A stretch of DNA of 64,000 bases from Serratia quinivorans. Its GTDB lineage: Bacteria > Pseudomonadota > Gammaproteobacteria > Enterobacterales > Enterobacteriaceae. Where the stretch lies: positions 62,001 through 126,000 of the forward strand of contig NZ_CAMKGL010000001.1 of the NCBI RefSeq assembly GCF_946227985.1, written 5' to 3'. The notes under the pieces were generated by a model, which saw only the letters and a list, made by a program, of their open reading frames with translations, was not told where the DNA came from and searched no databases. A program made the position numbers and the translations under genes. Position 1 is the stretch's first letter. Every line of letters starts with the position of its first letter. This document shows, one piece after another, positions 10,620 to 20,817 of the stretch.

Positions 10620-10625
10620 CCATTT

Positions 10626-10654
10626 AAAAAGCCGACCTCAGGGTCGGCTTTTTG
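10626..10654 (+). terminator. Terminator of the tRNA-Ala pair
   Basis: Hairpin aaaagccgacc / ggtcggctttt immediately after the second tRNA-Ala, with a T-run that leads into the TTCC repeat. Confidence 0.85.
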
Positions 10655-10668
10655 CTTTCTTTCCTTAC

Positions 10669-10704
10669 TTCCTTCCTTCCTTCCTTCCTTCCTTCCTTCC
10701 TTCC
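10669..10704. repeat. TTCC tetranucleotide microsatellite, nine perfect copies
   Basis: Nine uninterrupted TTCC units, with degenerate pyrimidine-rich units on both sides (about 10651-10718). Lies between the tRNA-Ala terminator and the nupC terminator, outside any gene. Perfect tetranucleotide tracts of this length are uncommon in enterobacteria and are expected to vary in copy number. Confidence 0.95.
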
Positions 10705-10738
10705 TTTCTCCCTTTCCCGGGCACCGAATGACAGGCAT

Positions 10739-10763
10739 TAAAAAAGGCCGCCGAAGCGACCTT
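10739..10763 (-). terminator. nupC terminator
   Basis: On the minus strand, aaaggtcgc-ttcg-gcggcctttttt forms a hairpin with a UUCG tetraloop and a T-run, about 30 bp after the nupC stop. Confidence 0.82.
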
Positions 10764-10794
10764 TATCTTAGTGATATCTTACTGACGTTTCGGC

Positions 10795-11982
10795 TTAGCC
10801 CAGAACCAGGCCCGCGATGGACGCAGACAGGATGCTGACCAGCGTTGAACCGTAAACCAGCTTCAGGCCAAAGCGAGAAACCACGTTGCCCTGATGCTCG
10901 TTCAGCCCTTTAATCGCACCGGCAACGATGCCGATGGAAGAGAAGTTGGCGAAGGAAACCAGGAACACCGACAGAATACCCATGCTGCGAGGAGAGAGTT
11001 CAGCAGAGATTTTCTGCAGTTCCATCATCGCCACGAATTCGTTGGATACCAGTTTGGTTGCCATGATGCTACCCACCTGCAACGCTTCGTGCTTAGGAAT
11101 ACCCATAATCCAGGCGAATGGATAGAAGAAGTAGCCCAGAATTTCCTGGAAGCTCAGGCCAAAGATGGCGCTGAACAGGCCGTTGAGCGCGGCGATCAGG
11201 GCGATAAAGCCGATCAGCATCGCAGCAACGATAATAGCTACTTTAAAACCAGCCAGAATGTATTCACCCAACATTTCGAAGAAGCTCTGGCCTTCGTGCA
11301 GATTGCCCAGATGCAGTTCTTCTTCTTTACTGGTGTCATACGGGTTAACCAATGACAGCACGATAAAGGTGCTGAACATGTTCAGTACCAGTGCCGCTAC
11401 CACAAACTTGGCGTCCAGCATGGTCATGTAAGCGCCGACGATGGACATGGAAACCGTAGACATCGCGGTCGCCGCCATGGTGTACATGCGCTTTTCAGAC
11501 ATCTTGCCCAGGATATCTTTATAGGCAATGAAGTTTTCAGACTGGCCCAGGATCAGCGAACTGACGGCATTGAACGATTCCAGCTTGCCCATACCGTTGA
11601 CTTTTGACAGCACGGTACCAATGATGCGGATGACAAACGGCAGTACTTTAATGTATTGCAGAATACCGATCAGCGCGGAGATAAAGACGATTGGGCACAG
11701 TACCTTCAGGAAGAAGAAGGCCAAACCTTTATCACCCATACCGCCGAATACAAACTCAGTCCCTTGCCCAGCAAACCCGAGCAGCTTGTCAAACAGCGCT
11801 GCGAATCCTTTTACAAAGCCTAAACCCGCTTCCGAATGCAGGAAAAAATAGGCCAGCAGTACTTCAATAACCAACAGTTGAATAACGTAGCGAATGCGGA
11901 TGCTTTTACGATCGCGGCATACTAAAAGTGCCAGGATCGTGACCACCACCAACGCTAACGCGAAGTGCGCAATATGGGACAT
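10795..11982 (-). CDS. nupC: Nucleoside permease NupC (CNT family)
   Basis: 395 residues, inner-membrane proton-coupled nucleoside importer. The family signature region ([69 protein letters not shown]) closely matches E. coli NupC, as do the N and C termini. The order nupC, mntH, ypeC follows E. coli. Divergent from mntH over a 378-bp region. Confidence 0.96.
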   Translation of the reverse strand: MSHIAHFALALVVVTILALLVCRDRKSIRIRYVIQLLVIEVLLAYFFLHSEAGLGFVKGFAALFDKLLGFAGQGTEFVFGGMGDKGLAFFFLKVLCPIVFISALIGILQYIKVLPFVIRIIGTVLSKVNGMGKLESFNAVSSLILGQSENFIAYKDILGKMSEKRMYTMAATAMSTVSMSIVGAYMTMLDAKFVVAALVLNMFSTFIVLSLVNPYDTSKEEELHLGNLHEGQSFFEMLGEYILAGFKVAIIVAAMLIGFIALIAALNGLFSAIFGLSFQEILGYFFYPFAWIMGIPKHEALQVGSIMATKLVSNEFVAMMELQKISAELSPRSMGILSVFLVSFANFSSIGIVAGAIKGLNEHQGNVVSRFGLKLVYGSTLVSILSASIAGLVLG

Positions 11983-12299
11983 GTTTGCTCCAAACTTGAG
12001 GCAGGCTGAATTTCGGATGTCATTTTATGTAACGCCACGTTTAAAAACGAGAGGTCTATAGCAAATATGGAAATTCATACTGGGAAACGTCTTAAACTAG
12101 TACGGTAAAGCATAAAAAATCAAGGGCTTAATGAAGTCATATGAAATTCCTATTCCTGGGTAAATTTGATGATAAGACGGATTGTGCTCTAAATCTGTCC
12201 CGGAAGAGTGCGGAAAATGTTCATCTAGCGGCTAAACCTTTCGTTAAACCCGTGGTTTTTATCTATTGCAGAGATAAGTATTACCACTACAAATGCACT

Positions 12300-12318
12300 T
12301 GATAATTATTATCATTTA
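12300..12318. promoter_or_regulatory. Fur-box-like site upstream of mntH
   Basis: The core gataattattatca is a near-perfect palindrome resembling the Fur consensus, 43-61 bp before the mntH start. E. coli mntH is repressed by MntR and Fur; I could not identify a convincing MntR box. The rest of the nupC-mntH intergenic region (11983-12360) is AT-rich and shows no gene. Confidence 0.65.
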
Positions 12319-12360
12319 CATAAGATAACCCCAGGCTTAATAGAAGTAAGGGTTCAGAAC

Positions 12361-13593
12361 ATGCTGAACAGTCGCGTGGTTGAGACCACCCCACGTTCAT
12401 CCAGGAAGATCAAACTTTCCCTGATGGGCCCCGCATTTATCGCGGCTATCGGCTACATTGACCCCGGTAATTTCGCCACCAATATCCAGTCCGGTGCCTC
12501 TTTTGGTTATACCCTGCTGTGGGTGGTGGTGTGGGCCAATGTCATGGCGATGCTGATCCAGCTGTTGTCCGCCAAACTGGGCATTGCCACTGGTAAAAAT
12601 CTGGCGGAGCATATTCGCGATCGTTTCCCGCGTCCGGCGGTGTGGGCTTATTGGGTTCAGGCAGAAATCATTGCCATGGCCACAGATCTGGCCGAATTTA
12701 TCGGCGCGGCTATCGGTTTCAAACTGCTGTTGGGCGTGACGTTGCTGGAGGGAGCGATCCTGACCGGCATCGCTACTTTTTTGATCCTGATGTTGCAACA
12801 ACGTGGGCAAAAACCTTTGGAATGGGTGATTGGCAGCCTGCTGCTGTTTGTCGCTTTGGCTTATATGGTGGAACTGGCATTTTCCCAGCCACAGTTGGGC
12901 CCGCTGTTAAAAGGCATGGCGATGCCGGATTTACCGAACGGTGATGCGGTGTTTTTGGCCGCCGGGGTGCTTGGTGCCACCATTATGCCGCACGTGATTT
13001 ATCTGCATTCGTCGTTAACTCAGGCGCCCGGGGAAAGCTCAAAGGCCGACAGGTATGCTGCCACCAAGGTCGATGTGGCCATTGCCATGACCATTGCCGG
13101 TTTTGTTAACCTGGCGATGATGGCTACCGCCGCTGCTGCCTTCCACTTTAATGGCCACAGCGGTATTACCGATCTCGACCAGGCTTATCTGACGCTGCAG
13201 CCCTTGTTGGGGCAGGCGGCAGCCACTATTTTCGGACTGAGCCTGGTGGCCGCCGGGTTATCTTCTACCGTGGTGGGTACGCTGGCCGGGCAGGTAGTGA
13301 TGCAGGGGTTTGTGCGTTTTTACATTCCGCTGTGGGTGCGCCGTGTGGTCACCATGCTGCCATCGTTTATCGTCATTATGTTGGGGATGGACGCCACGCG
13401 AATTTTGGTACTGAGCCAGGTATTGCTGAGTTTCGGTATTGCACTGGCGTTGGTGCCGTTGCTGTCGTTCACCGGTAATCGTGAGCTGATGGGTGAGATG
13501 GTGAACAGTCGCACCATACAGACGATGGGCAAGTTGATCGTGGTGGTAGTGGTAGGGCTGAACGGTTATCTGCTGATCAGTAGCCTGCTGTGA
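12361..13593 (+). CDS. mntH: Proton-dependent manganese transporter MntH (Nramp)
   Basis: 410 residues, inner-membrane Mn(II)/Fe(II) importer. The Nramp metal-binding motif DPGNFATN occurs in TM1 and [11 protein letters not shown] in TM6, and [17 protein letters not shown] is also present. Full length compared with E. coli MntH (412). The open frame begins [14 protein letters not shown], with a GAAGTAAGG-like site upstream. Convergent with the ypeC-like gene, with a shared terminator between. Confidence 0.96.
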   Translation: MLNSRVVETTPRSSRKIKLSLMGPAFIAAIGYIDPGNFATNIQSGASFGYTLLWVVVWANVMAMLIQLLSAKLGIATGKNLAEHIRDRFPRPAVWAYWVQAEIIAMATDLAEFIGAAIGFKLLLGVTLLEGAILTGIATFLILMLQQRGQKPLEWVIGSLLLFVALAYMVELAFSQPQLGPLLKGMAMPDLPNGDAVFLAAGVLGATIMPHVIYLHSSLTQAPGESSKADRYAATKVDVAIAMTIAGFVNLAMMATAAAAFHFNGHSGITDLDQAYLTLQPLLGQAAATIFGLSLVAAGLSSTVVGTLAGQVVMQGFVRFYIPLWVRRVVTMLPSFIVIMLGMDATRILVLSQVLLSFGIALALVPLLSFTGNRELMGEMVNSRTIQTMGKLIVVVVVGLNGYLLISSLL

Positions 13594-13606
13594 GCGCCTA
13601 TTAAAT

Positions 13607-13633
13607 GAAAGGCCGGCGCAATGCCGGCCTTTT
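13607..13633. terminator. Bidirectional terminator between mntH and the ypeC-like gene
   Basis: Perfect hairpin aaaggccggc / gccggcctttt between the converging 3' ends, with A- and T-runs on opposite flanks. Confidence 0.85.
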
Positions 13634-13637
13634 ACGG

Positions 13638-14048
13638 TCAGTCGTCGTGGTCACCATGACCATGGTGGCGATGATCGCGGTCATCATGGCGTCGATCCTT
13701 CCAGTGGTGTTTATCATGGTGCTTGTAGTAGTGCTTATCGTATTTGCGATAGCGGCCTTCATGATAGTAATAATTTTTGCGCCAGTAATCGTTGTCGCGC
13801 CAGCGATAACCATCCCAGTTGTAGCCTCGACGGTTGCGGTCACCCAGGTAGCGCCCCTGATGGCCCTCCCACCAGTCACGGTCACGCCAGTCATAACCGT
13901 CCCAGTAACGGCCGCGGTTGTCTTGTTCACCGATGCGTAATGAAACGCCCGGCATCAGATCGATACTGAGGCCCTCAGCCTGGGCCTGCTGCATGGCAGG
14001 CAGTGTCGACGCCACCAACAGGGTGGCTAATAACAGAGGTTTAAACAT
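13638..14048 (-). CDS. ypeC: YpeC-like secreted protein (DUF2502)
   Basis: 136 residues with a signal peptide (MFKPLLLATLLVASTLPAMQQAQA) followed by a short conserved block (LMPGVSLRIGEQDNRGRYWDGYDWRDRDWW). The rest is unusually rich in Tyr, Trp, Arg, Asp and His and ends in a His/Asp-rich tail (DDRDHRHHGHGDHDD). Function is unknown; the His-rich tail suggests metal contact, an inference only. Same position next to mntH as in E. coli. A second family member is encoded at 24320-24667. Confidence 0.85.
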   Translation of the reverse strand: MFKPLLLATLLVASTLPAMQQAQAEGLSIDLMPGVSLRIGEQDNRGRYWDGYDWRDRDWWEGHQGRYLGDRNRRGYNWDGYRWRDNDYWRKNYYYHEGRYRKYDKHYYKHHDKHHWKDRRHDDRDHRHHGHGDHDD

Positions 14049-14278
14049 GAATTCTCCTTTCCGCCGCAGCGGCTTGGCCGGCTTTATAAGTAATGAAGCG
14101 CGTTCATCAGTTTATAAAATGGCCTTATAGTTTTACCTGCAATAGCGGCATCTTAGCCTTTACGGATAGGGTTGAATCTTAGAGGGATTCTGAAAAACGG
14201 TCGGGGATGAGTGATTTAAGATTCGTCTGGCCTGAATAGGGTATCGCCGGTGTTGAAACCGGCGATAATTGTAATCGA

Positions 14279-15268
14279 TTACACTAATATCTGTTCGATC
14301 TGAGCCATTTCGTCATCGCTGAAGCTACGGTTAGCCAACATGCCGACAGCATCTTCAATCTGACTGGTCTTGCTGGCACCGATCAGTACCGAAGTAACGC
14401 GGTCGCCACGTAATACCCAGGCCAGCGCCATTTGCGACAGCTTCTGCCCGCGCTGTTGCGCCAGCGCATCGAGCCGACGCACCTTATCTAACTTATCGTC
14501 GGTGAGTTGACCGGGCTGCAGGAATTGGCTGCTGCTGGCGGCGCGTGAATCTTGCGGTATCCCCTGCAGATAACGATCGGTCAGCAGGCCACCGGCCAGC
14601 GGTGAGAAGGCGATGGAGCCTACGCCGTGTTCTTCCAGCGTGTCCAGCAACTCGGGCTCAACCCAACGTTCGAACATTGAGTATTTCGGCTGGTGGATCA
14701 CGCACGGCGTGCCGAGTTTTTGCAGGATAGCAAACGCTTGCCGCGCACGATCGGCCGGGTAATTGGATAGCCCGACGTACAGTGCCTTGCCCTGACGCAC
14801 CAGCAGATCCAGCGCCGCCATGGTTTCTTCCAGCGGCGTATCCGGATCCGGGCGATGGTGGTAGAAGATGTCCACATAGTCCAGCCCCATGCGCTGCAGG
14901 CTTTGATCCAGGCTGGCGACCAGATATTTTTTCGATCCCCAGTCGCCATAAGGGCCTGGCCACATGGTGTAACCGGCTTTTGAAGCGATGATCAGCTCAT
15001 CGCGCCAGGGCTTCAGGTCTGCGCTGAGAATACGGCCGAAGTTTTCCTCGGCGGAACCGGGCGGTGGGCCATAGTTGTTGGCCAAGTCAAAATGAGTGAT
15101 TCCGCGGTCGAACGCGCAGTGGATCAGTTTACGCGCATTGTCATACAGCGTGGTGTCGCCAAAGTTATGCCATAGGCCAAGTGAAATGGCCGGCAGTTTC
15201 AGGCCGCTACGGCCGCAGCGGCGATATTCCATATTTTGGTAACGTGAAGAATCAGCCTGGTAGAGCAT
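14279..15268 (-). CDS. Aldo-keto reductase, YghZ/GpR-like (L-glyceraldehyde 3-phosphate reductase family)
   Basis: 329 residues, NADPH-dependent aldo-keto reductase fold (AKR14-like). Motifs: LGLWHNFGDTTLYDNA, FDLANNYGPPPGSAEENFGR (catalytic Asp and Tyr), KAGYTMWPGPYG and SVLIGASKTSQIEDAV. I chose the ATG at 15268 (MLYQADSSRYQNMEYRRCG), which aligns with YghZ; upstream in-frame codons show no homology. E. coli YghZ is 346 residues and detoxifies methylglyoxal and reduces L-G3P. The exact substrate here is inferred. Divergent from ipdC. Confidence 0.85.
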   Translation of the reverse strand: MLYQADSSRYQNMEYRRCGRSGLKLPAISLGLWHNFGDTTLYDNARKLIHCAFDRGITHFDLANNYGPPPGSAEENFGRILSADLKPWRDELIIASKAGYTMWPGPYGDWGSKKYLVASLDQSLQRMGLDYVDIFYHHRPDPDTPLEETMAALDLLVRQGKALYVGLSNYPADRARQAFAILQKLGTPCVIHQPKYSMFERWVEPELLDTLEEHGVGSIAFSPLAGGLLTDRYLQGIPQDSRAASSSQFLQPGQLTDDKLDKVRRLDALAQQRGQKLSQMALAWVLRGDRVTSVLIGASKTSQIEDAVGMLANRSFSDDEMAQIEQILV

Positions 15269-15516
15269 AGGAACCCTTTTCCGCAGAGGTGAAATGAATT
15301 TTAGTGTATGCGTTTTCACAAGGATTGTCAGAGTCCCCGATCACGCTTAATCGCCAAAGCGTTATCAATCTGACTAATGAAGTATTCCTCATGCCTGCCA
15401 ATAGGGCACGGGTGTAACGCTGAGTTGCCAAGCGCTTTTTAGATATAAAGCTCGAAATTTATCCATCACCTTCGATACTTAATACTAACAATCTCCGGTG
15501 TTGGCAGGTGATGATC

Positions 15517-17178
15517 ATGAATAAGACCTATAGAGTGGCTGATTACCTACTCGATCGTTTGGCTCAGATCGGCATCCGGCATTTCTTTGGCGTGCCCGGT
15601 GACTACAACCTGCAGTTTCTCGATCATGTCATCAGCCATCCGCAAATTACCTGGGTAGGCTGCGCGAATGAACTCAATGCCGCCTATGCCGCAGATGGTT
15701 ACGCACGCTGTAAACCGGCCGCCGCTTTGCTGACCACCTTTGGCGTAGGCGAACTGAGCGCGCTCAACGGTATTGCCGGTAGCTACGCCGAATACCTGCC
15801 GGTGATCCACGTGGTGGGTGCCCCAACGTTACGCGCGCAGCGGGCCGGTGATTTGCTGCACCATTCGCTGGGGGACGGTGACTTTGGCCACTTTGCCCGT
15901 ATGGCGAAAGAGGTGACCGTCGCGCAGGCCAGCCTTACCCCCGACAACGCCGAGGCGGAAATCGACCGCCTGCTGACCATCGCGCTGTTTGAACACCGTC
16001 CGGTCTATATAGTGTTACCCAGTGAGGTGGCGGAAGCCCCCTTAACCTCCCGGCCTGCGCAGCTGGTGCTACGCCAGGCGCACCTTTCCCAGACGTCGCT
16101 GCAAGCCTTTATCGCTGCCGCGCGAGCAATGCTGTTACCGGCCAGGCGGGTTTCCCTGCTGGCGGATTTTTTGGCGGAACGTTTCGGGGTGGAAAAAGTG
16201 CTGGAACAGTGGATGAATGAGGTTGATATACCGCATTCAACCATGCTGCTGGGCAAAAGCGTATTGGATGAAACCCATGCCTGCTTTACCGGCACCTACG
16301 CCGGTGCCGCCAGCGATCCACAGGTGAAGCAACTGATTGAGGGGGCCGATGTGGTGATTAACGTCGGCGTGCGCTTTACCGATACCATTACCGCCGGCTT
16401 CAGCCATCATCTGCCTGCAGAAAAATGCATAGATCTTCAGCCGTTTGAAGCACGGGTAGGGCAGCAGGTATTCAGCCAAATCCCGCTGCGTGATGCGGTA
16501 CTAGCACTGCACCAGTTGACGTTGTCGTTGGCAAAACAATGGCCAGTACCGGCCATTCAGCGCCCGACATTGCCGGACTCGAACGGCAGTGGCCTGGATC
16601 AGCATGGATTTTGGCAACAGATACAGGACTTTCTGCGCCCCGGCGATATTTTGATCGCCGAACAGGGCACCGCCTGCTTTGGTGCGGCGGCGCTTGGCCT
16701 GCCGCATGGCTGCCGGTTTATCGTCCAGTCGCTGTGGGGCTCTATCGGTTACACCCTGCCGGCGGCATTCGGGGCACAGACGGCGGAGCCGGATCGGCGG
16801 GTGGTGTTGTTGATCGGCGATGGTTCGGCTCAGCTCACGGCGCAGGAACTGGGTTCGATGCTGCGTGATGGGCAAAAGCCGGTGATCTTCCTGCTCAATA
16901 ATGAGGGTTATACCGTTGAACGGGCGATTCACGGCCCGCAACAGCGTTACAACGATATCGCCCAGTGGAACTGGACGCAGTTACCGCAGGCGCTGGCGGG
17001 CGAGCATCAGGTGAAAACGCTGCGGGTCGCCGATCCGCAGCAGTTGCGCCAGGCACTGAAAGAAGTGGGCGACAGCCCACAACTGGCCTTTGTGGAAGTG
17101 ATGCTGCCGAAGATGGACATTCCCGAACTGCTCGATAGCGTTTCACGCGCCATTCACTCGCGTAACGCAGCCGCCTGA
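15517..17178 (+). CDS. ipdC: Indolepyruvate / phenylpyruvate decarboxylase (TPP enzyme)
   Basis: 553 residues. Very similar to Enterobacter IpdC: VADYLLDRLAQIGIRHFFGVPGDYNLQFLDHV, the catalytic Glu in WVGCANELNAAYAADGYAR, and the TPP/Mg motif GDGSAQLTAQELGSMLRDGQKPVI with NNEGYTVERAIHG. It decarboxylates indole-3-pyruvate to indole-3-acetaldehyde on the route to indole acetic acid or tryptophol, and often accepts phenylpyruvate. The ATG at 15517 follows AGGTG at good spacing; ATG 15511 is an alternative. The last 25 bp overlap the convergent LysR gene. Confidence 0.88.
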   Translation: MNKTYRVADYLLDRLAQIGIRHFFGVPGDYNLQFLDHVISHPQITWVGCANELNAAYAADGYARCKPAAALLTTFGVGELSALNGIAGSYAEYLPVIHVVGAPTLRAQRAGDLLHHSLGDGDFGHFARMAKEVTVAQASLTPDNAEAEIDRLLTIALFEHRPVYIVLPSEVAEAPLTSRPAQLVLRQAHLSQTSLQAFIAAARAMLLPARRVSLLADFLAERFGVEKVLEQWMNEVDIPHSTMLLGKSVLDETHACFTGTYAGAASDPQVKQLIEGADVVINVGVRFTDTITAGFSHHLPAEKCIDLQPFEARVGQQVFSQIPLRDAVLALHQLTLSLAKQWPVPAIQRPTLPDSNGSGLDQHGFWQQIQDFLRPGDILIAEQGTACFGAAALGLPHGCRFIVQSLWGSIGYTLPAAFGAQTAEPDRRVVLLIGDGSAQLTAQELGSMLRDGQKPVIFLLNNEGYTVERAIHGPQQRYNDIAQWNWTQLPQALAGEHQVKTLRVADPQQLRQALKEVGDSPQLAFVEVMLPKMDIPELLDSVSRAIHSRNAAA

Positions 17179-18044
17179 TCCGCCGCGTTTTCCAGCAGGC
17201 GTTCCAGCAACCAATACCCCGCCGGCCCCGGCGGGGTCAGTTTCGACCATACCGCATCCACTGAAATCAGCTTCGGCCAGCCGCGGGGCTTGAGCTCGGT
17301 CAATTTGTCATGGCCGTATTGTTTTACCAACCAGTTCGGCAGTACGGCCCAGCCGAACCCTTGTTCCGCCATTTCCAGCAATAGCAGGTAGCTGGGGGCT
17401 GACCACACCAGACCGCCGGACCGGGCGGCTTCAGCGCCGCTATAGGTATTGAGGATGAGTTGGCGCGTGCTGGCCAGTTGCTCCTGCGTGGGGGCGGGCG
17501 TCTGCGCCAGCGGGTGCGAGTGGGTGACGAACAGCCCCATTTCCGTTTGTTCCGGCAGCCGCGCAAAACCGATGTCCGGCGGGTAACTGGCCTGAACCTC
17601 CACCATACCCAGATGCGCGCGGCCGCTTTGCAACAGGTCAAGCACGTCGCCGTCTTCGGCGATCATGCACTCCAGCTCAATATCCTGATAACGTTGTTCA
17701 AAGTGCTGCATCAGGCGATCGTGGTGGGTTGGCTGATAGGTATCGGAGAACACCAGGCTGAGGCGCGGCTCGATATTGTCCGCCAGCCGAATGCTCAGTG
17801 CGTCCAGCCGTTCGCTGGCGGCAAGGATCTCCTGCACATGGCCCAGCACTTTGTGGCCGGCGGCGGTCAACACCGGTTGGCGCGCCTGGCGATCGAACAG
17901 AATCAAGCCGAGATCGGCCTCCAGGTTGGCAATGGCGGTGCTGATGGTTGACTGACTTTTGCGTAGCTTACGGGCGGCGGCAGAGAACGAGCCGAGGGCG
18001 GCGGCTTCGACAAACGCCTGCAGGGCTTCGGGTGAATAGCGCAT
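17154..18044 (-). CDS. LysR-family regulator divergent from a PACE efflux gene
   Basis: 296 residues with a typical LysR N-terminal winged HTH (ALQAFVEAAALGSFSAAARKLRKSQSTISTAIANLEADLGLILFDR) and a substrate-binding C-terminal domain. It is divergently placed 99 bp from a PACE-family efflux gene. In Acinetobacter the LysR regulator AceR is likewise divergent from the PACE gene aceI, so regulation of the neighbour is likely. Palindromes suited to LysR binding lie at 18050-18072. Its 3' end overlaps ipdC, and control of ipdC cannot be excluded. Confidence 0.85.
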   Translation of the reverse strand: MRYSPEALQAFVEAAALGSFSAAARKLRKSQSTISTAIANLEADLGLILFDRQARQPVLTAAGHKVLGHVQEILAASERLDALSIRLADNIEPRLSLVFSDTYQPTHHDRLMQHFEQRYQDIELECMIAEDGDVLDLLQSGRAHLGMVEVQASYPPDIGFARLPEQTEMGLFVTHSHPLAQTPAPTQEQLASTRQLILNTYSGAEAARSGGLVWSAPSYLLLLEMAEQGFGWAVLPNWLVKQYGHDKLTELKPRGWPKLISVDAVWSKLTPPGPAGYWLLERLLENAADQAAALRE

Positions 18045-18049
18045 GATGT

Positions 18050-18072
18050 ATCTACTTTATAGATGGAATCTA
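18050..18072. promoter_or_regulatory. Overlapping palindromes, probable LysR operator
   Basis: Three linked arms atcta-N5-tagat-N3-atcta form two overlapping perfect dyads, 6 bp from the LysR start codon and 72 bp before the PACE gene. Position suits autorepression plus control of the efflux gene. Inference from layout. Confidence 0.55.
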
Positions 18073-18143
18073 TCTTTAACCTACCTAAAAATAAGATGAT
18101 AATCACCTGACTTTAGCAAAAACAGTAAAAAAACAGGTGATGT

Positions 18144-18596
18144 ATGCAACTGCAAAACAAGTCTTTCATTGAACGTATCGTCCACGCCGTCGGTTTTGAA
18201 GCCATCGCAGTGATGATCTGCGCCCCGCTGGGCGCGTGGTTGCTAAACCGTTCGATGGTACAGGTCGGTGCGTTGGCGGTGATGTTGTCCACCGTCGCCA
18301 TGGTATGGAACATGGTTTATAACACCGTTTTTGACCGCCTGTGGCCAGTGGGCCGCGTGGTGCGTAATCTTAAGGTGCGGGTGTTTCATGCCCTGGGTTT
18401 TGAGGCCGGGTTTGTGTTGATCGGCGTACCGATTGCCGCCTGGATGCTGAGCATCTCTTTTGTGCAGGCGTTTATGCTGGAACTTGGTTTCTTCCTGTTC
18501 TTCCTGCCGTACACCATGCTCTATAACTGGGCGTACGATACCCTGCGTCAGCGCTGGTTCGAGGCGCGCCAGCCGGTCAATTCCTCGGCTAAATAA
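18144..18596 (+). CDS. PACE-family multidrug/biocide efflux protein
   Basis: 150 residues with four transmembrane segments arranged as two tandem bacterial transmembrane pair (BTP) domains. Each repeat begins with the family motif RxxHxxxFE: RIVHAVGFE (Glu19) and RVFHALGFE. Glu19 corresponds to the proton-coupling glutamate of AceI. The later motifs WNMVYNTVFD and YNWAYDTLR complete the two repeats. Known members export chlorhexidine and other cationic biocides, and short-chain diamines. Divergent from a LysR gene, as for aceI/aceR. Confidence 0.9.
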   Translation: MQLQNKSFIERIVHAVGFEAIAVMICAPLGAWLLNRSMVQVGALAVMLSTVAMVWNMVYNTVFDRLWPVGRVVRNLKVRVFHALGFEAGFVLIGVPIAAWMLSISFVQAFMLELGFFLFFLPYTMLYNWAYDTLRQRWFEARQPVNSSAK

Positions 18597-18662
18597 GGCG
18601 TCGTCATCACTTCGATTCTCAGGTAATGTCGGAACATTGCAGCAATGACGGAGGAGCAAACG

Positions 18663-19355
18663 ATGAAAGTGCTGGGCCTGCTGGGCGGCATGAGTTGGGA
18701 ATCAACCATACCTTATTACCGCATGATCAATGAACAGGTGAAAGAGCGCCTCGGTGGCCTGCATTCGGCCAAAATTGTGCTCTACAGCGTCGATTTTCAC
18801 GAGGTCGAACGCTTGCAACATCAGGGCGACTGGGACGGTGCGGGGCGTTTGTTGGCTGCCGCTGCGGCCTCGCTGCGTGCCGCCGGTGCGCAGGCCATCG
18901 TCATTTGTACCAATACCATGCACAAGGTGGCGGATGCGGTTGAACAGGCCAGCGGCTTGCCGTTGATTCATATTGCCGACGCCACGGCATTGCAGGTGCG
19001 TCAACAGGACATTCGCCGCGTCGGGCTACTCGGCACGCGTTTTACCATGGAGCAGGAGTTTTACCGTGGACGCTTGCAGGAAAAATACGGCATCGAAGTG
19101 GTGACCCCGGTGGCGGCCGATCGCGACATTGTGCACCGTATTATTTATGAAGAGCTGTGCCTGGGGAAAATCCGCGATGCGTCGCGCGATGAGTACCGCC
19201 GTATCATCGGCAACCTGGAACAGCAGGGGGCGCAAGGCATAATTTTCGGCTGCACCGAGATTGGCCTGCTGGTCGGCGCGCAGGATGCGTCAGTGCCGGT
19301 CTTCGACACCACCGCCATCCATGCGCGCGCCGCAGCGGAATTCGCGCTCGCTTAA
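18663..19355 (+). CDS. Aspartate/glutamate racemase family protein (YgeA-like)
   Basis: 230 residues. Asp/Glu racemase fold with the two catalytic cysteines Cys82 (VICTNTMHK) and Cys197 ([11 protein letters not shown]); N-terminal [16 protein letters not shown] is typical of YgeA-type broad-specificity amino acid racemases. I chose the ATG at 18663, preceded by GGAGGAGC; the upstream in-frame start at 18645 is poorer. The stop codon overlaps the stop of the convergent yfeO gene in a TTAA palindrome. Confidence 0.87.
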   Translation: MKVLGLLGGMSWESTIPYYRMINEQVKERLGGLHSAKIVLYSVDFHEVERLQHQGDWDGAGRLLAAAAASLRAAGAQAIVICTNTMHKVADAVEQASGLPLIHIADATALQVRQQDIRRVGLLGTRFTMEQEFYRGRLQEKYGIEVVTPVAADRDIVHRIIYEELCLGKIRDASRDEYRRIIGNLEQQGAQGIIFGCTEIGLLVGAQDASVPVFDTTAIHARAAAEFALA

Positions 19356-20599
19356 TCGTCCTGTGCAGAGTGGCGCTTGCCCACCAGCATCAGCGGTTTG
19401 CCCGCCAGCACCAGCCAGGCGGGCAACATCACCACACAGAGTATGGGCAGCAGGTGCAGTTCCGGCACCACGGCAACGGCCATAAACAGGCTGAGCCAAC
19501 CGTCACGCGTGACCACCAACACCAATCCCATAATGGCGCAGGAAACGGTAATCGCCGCCGGTACCGCCGGAACATGCTGATGCAGCATCAGGCCCAGCGC
19601 TACCCCGACAAACACCGCCGGGAAGATACGTCCGCCACGAAAGCCGCTGGCGGCAGCAATCACCAGAGCCGCCAGCTTGCTCAGTGTAATCAGCAGCAGC
19701 TCCGTGACAGAAAAATTCTCGCCCATCGCCAGCCGCTTCATTTCATCGAGCCCTTTAAACAGGGTGATGTCACCCCCGATTAACGCCAGCAACCCAAGCA
19801 CAAAACCGCCCAATCCCAGCATCAGCACCGGATTTTTTATCGAGTGGAACAGACGGTGGACGTGCGGAAAGCTCCATAGCGCCACCATGCCCAGCGCGAT
19901 GGCGATCAGGGCGACGATGGAACCACTGAAGATATCCGTCAGCCGGGTCACGGTGTAGGGATCAAGCTGCAGGGCAAAGTTCGGCGTGAAAAATAACTGT
20001 GTAGTGACCGCACCGGCCGCTGCCGCCATTAACGGGGCAAATAGCCGATCCCACAGCGGCACGTCATTATTGCCTGCCAGCGTTTGCGAAAAAATCAGCG
20101 CAGCGGCAACCGGAGTACCGAACAGTGCGCCGATGGTGCCGGCCGCAGCCAGAATAATCCAGTCCATGCGGGGGACTTTCGGTAGCAGGCGCGAACCTAT
20201 TGCCACCACCAGCGCAATATTGATGGCGGTGATCGGGTTTTCCGGCCCCAGACTGACGCCACCCACCAGGCCAACGATCAGCGCCAGCGTAAGACCGGGC
20301 AGCGCCGAAAGCGGCAGCGGCATACCGATCAAAGATTCAGTGGCCGGATCGGGGCCTGCATGGCCAGGCATATAGCGGATTATCAGCCCAACGGCGACAC
20401 CGGTCAGCGTCAGAAGGCCGATCAGCCACCAGGGCGAATGGGTATCGATATTCATAGCCGCAGGAATATTCACCCACAGCAGCCGCTGCAGTGCATCGGC
20501 GAACTTCATCACCAGAATGAGCACCAGGCTTGAGGCTGAACCGATAATGAGAGCGGGCAGAGCGAAAGCCAACATGGCATTGGCGCGCGGGTGCAGCAT
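19352..20599 (-). CDS. yfeO: ClC-type ion channel/transporter family protein YfeO
   Basis: 415 residues, polytopic. It begins [24 protein letters not shown], as in E. coli YfeO, and keeps [68 protein letters not shown] and [16 protein letters not shown]. Predicted chloride or fluoride/proton transport is inferred from the ClC family; the substrate of YfeO is not established as far as I know. Divergent from glk, as in E. coli. Confidence 0.92.
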   Translation of the reverse strand: MLHPRANAMLAFALPALIIGSASSLVLILVMKFADALQRLLWVNIPAAMNIDTHSPWWLIGLLTLTGVAVGLIIRYMPGHAGPDPATESLIGMPLPLSALPGLTLALIVGLVGGVSLGPENPITAINIALVVAIGSRLLPKVPRMDWIILAAAGTIGALFGTPVAAALIFSQTLAGNNDVPLWDRLFAPLMAAAAGAVTTQLFFTPNFALQLDPYTVTRLTDIFSGSIVALIAIALGMVALWSFPHVHRLFHSIKNPVLMLGLGGFVLGLLALIGGDITLFKGLDEMKRLAMGENFSVTELLLITLSKLAALVIAAASGFRGGRIFPAVFVGVALGLMLHQHVPAVPAAITVSCAIMGLVLVVTRDGWLSLFMAVAVVPELHLLPILCVVMLPAWLVLAGKPLMLVGKRHSAQDD

Positions 20600-20817
20600 G
20601 CAGGGATCCCTTTTCAATGGCCCTGGATGGCAGGCCGAACGGGTGATGGTTGTGGCCACAGCTTGCCAGACAATCGACACTCTGGCACGCAATGATATTT
20701 CCGGCCGGGCGTGAAGGCCGCGGGGCCGGTTAATAGTGCCTTTCTGTCATGACGGTTAACAGTGACCATGGCGCGTTTTTTGCCGCAATTTGTTTCAGAT
20801 GGGGCTGAAAAGGGTTG

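Noticed and set aside
13605-13940. Hydrophobic 111-residue plus-strand frame (Val/Ile/Ala-rich)
   Set aside because: Antisense to the YpeC-like gene, whose low-complexity codons produce it.
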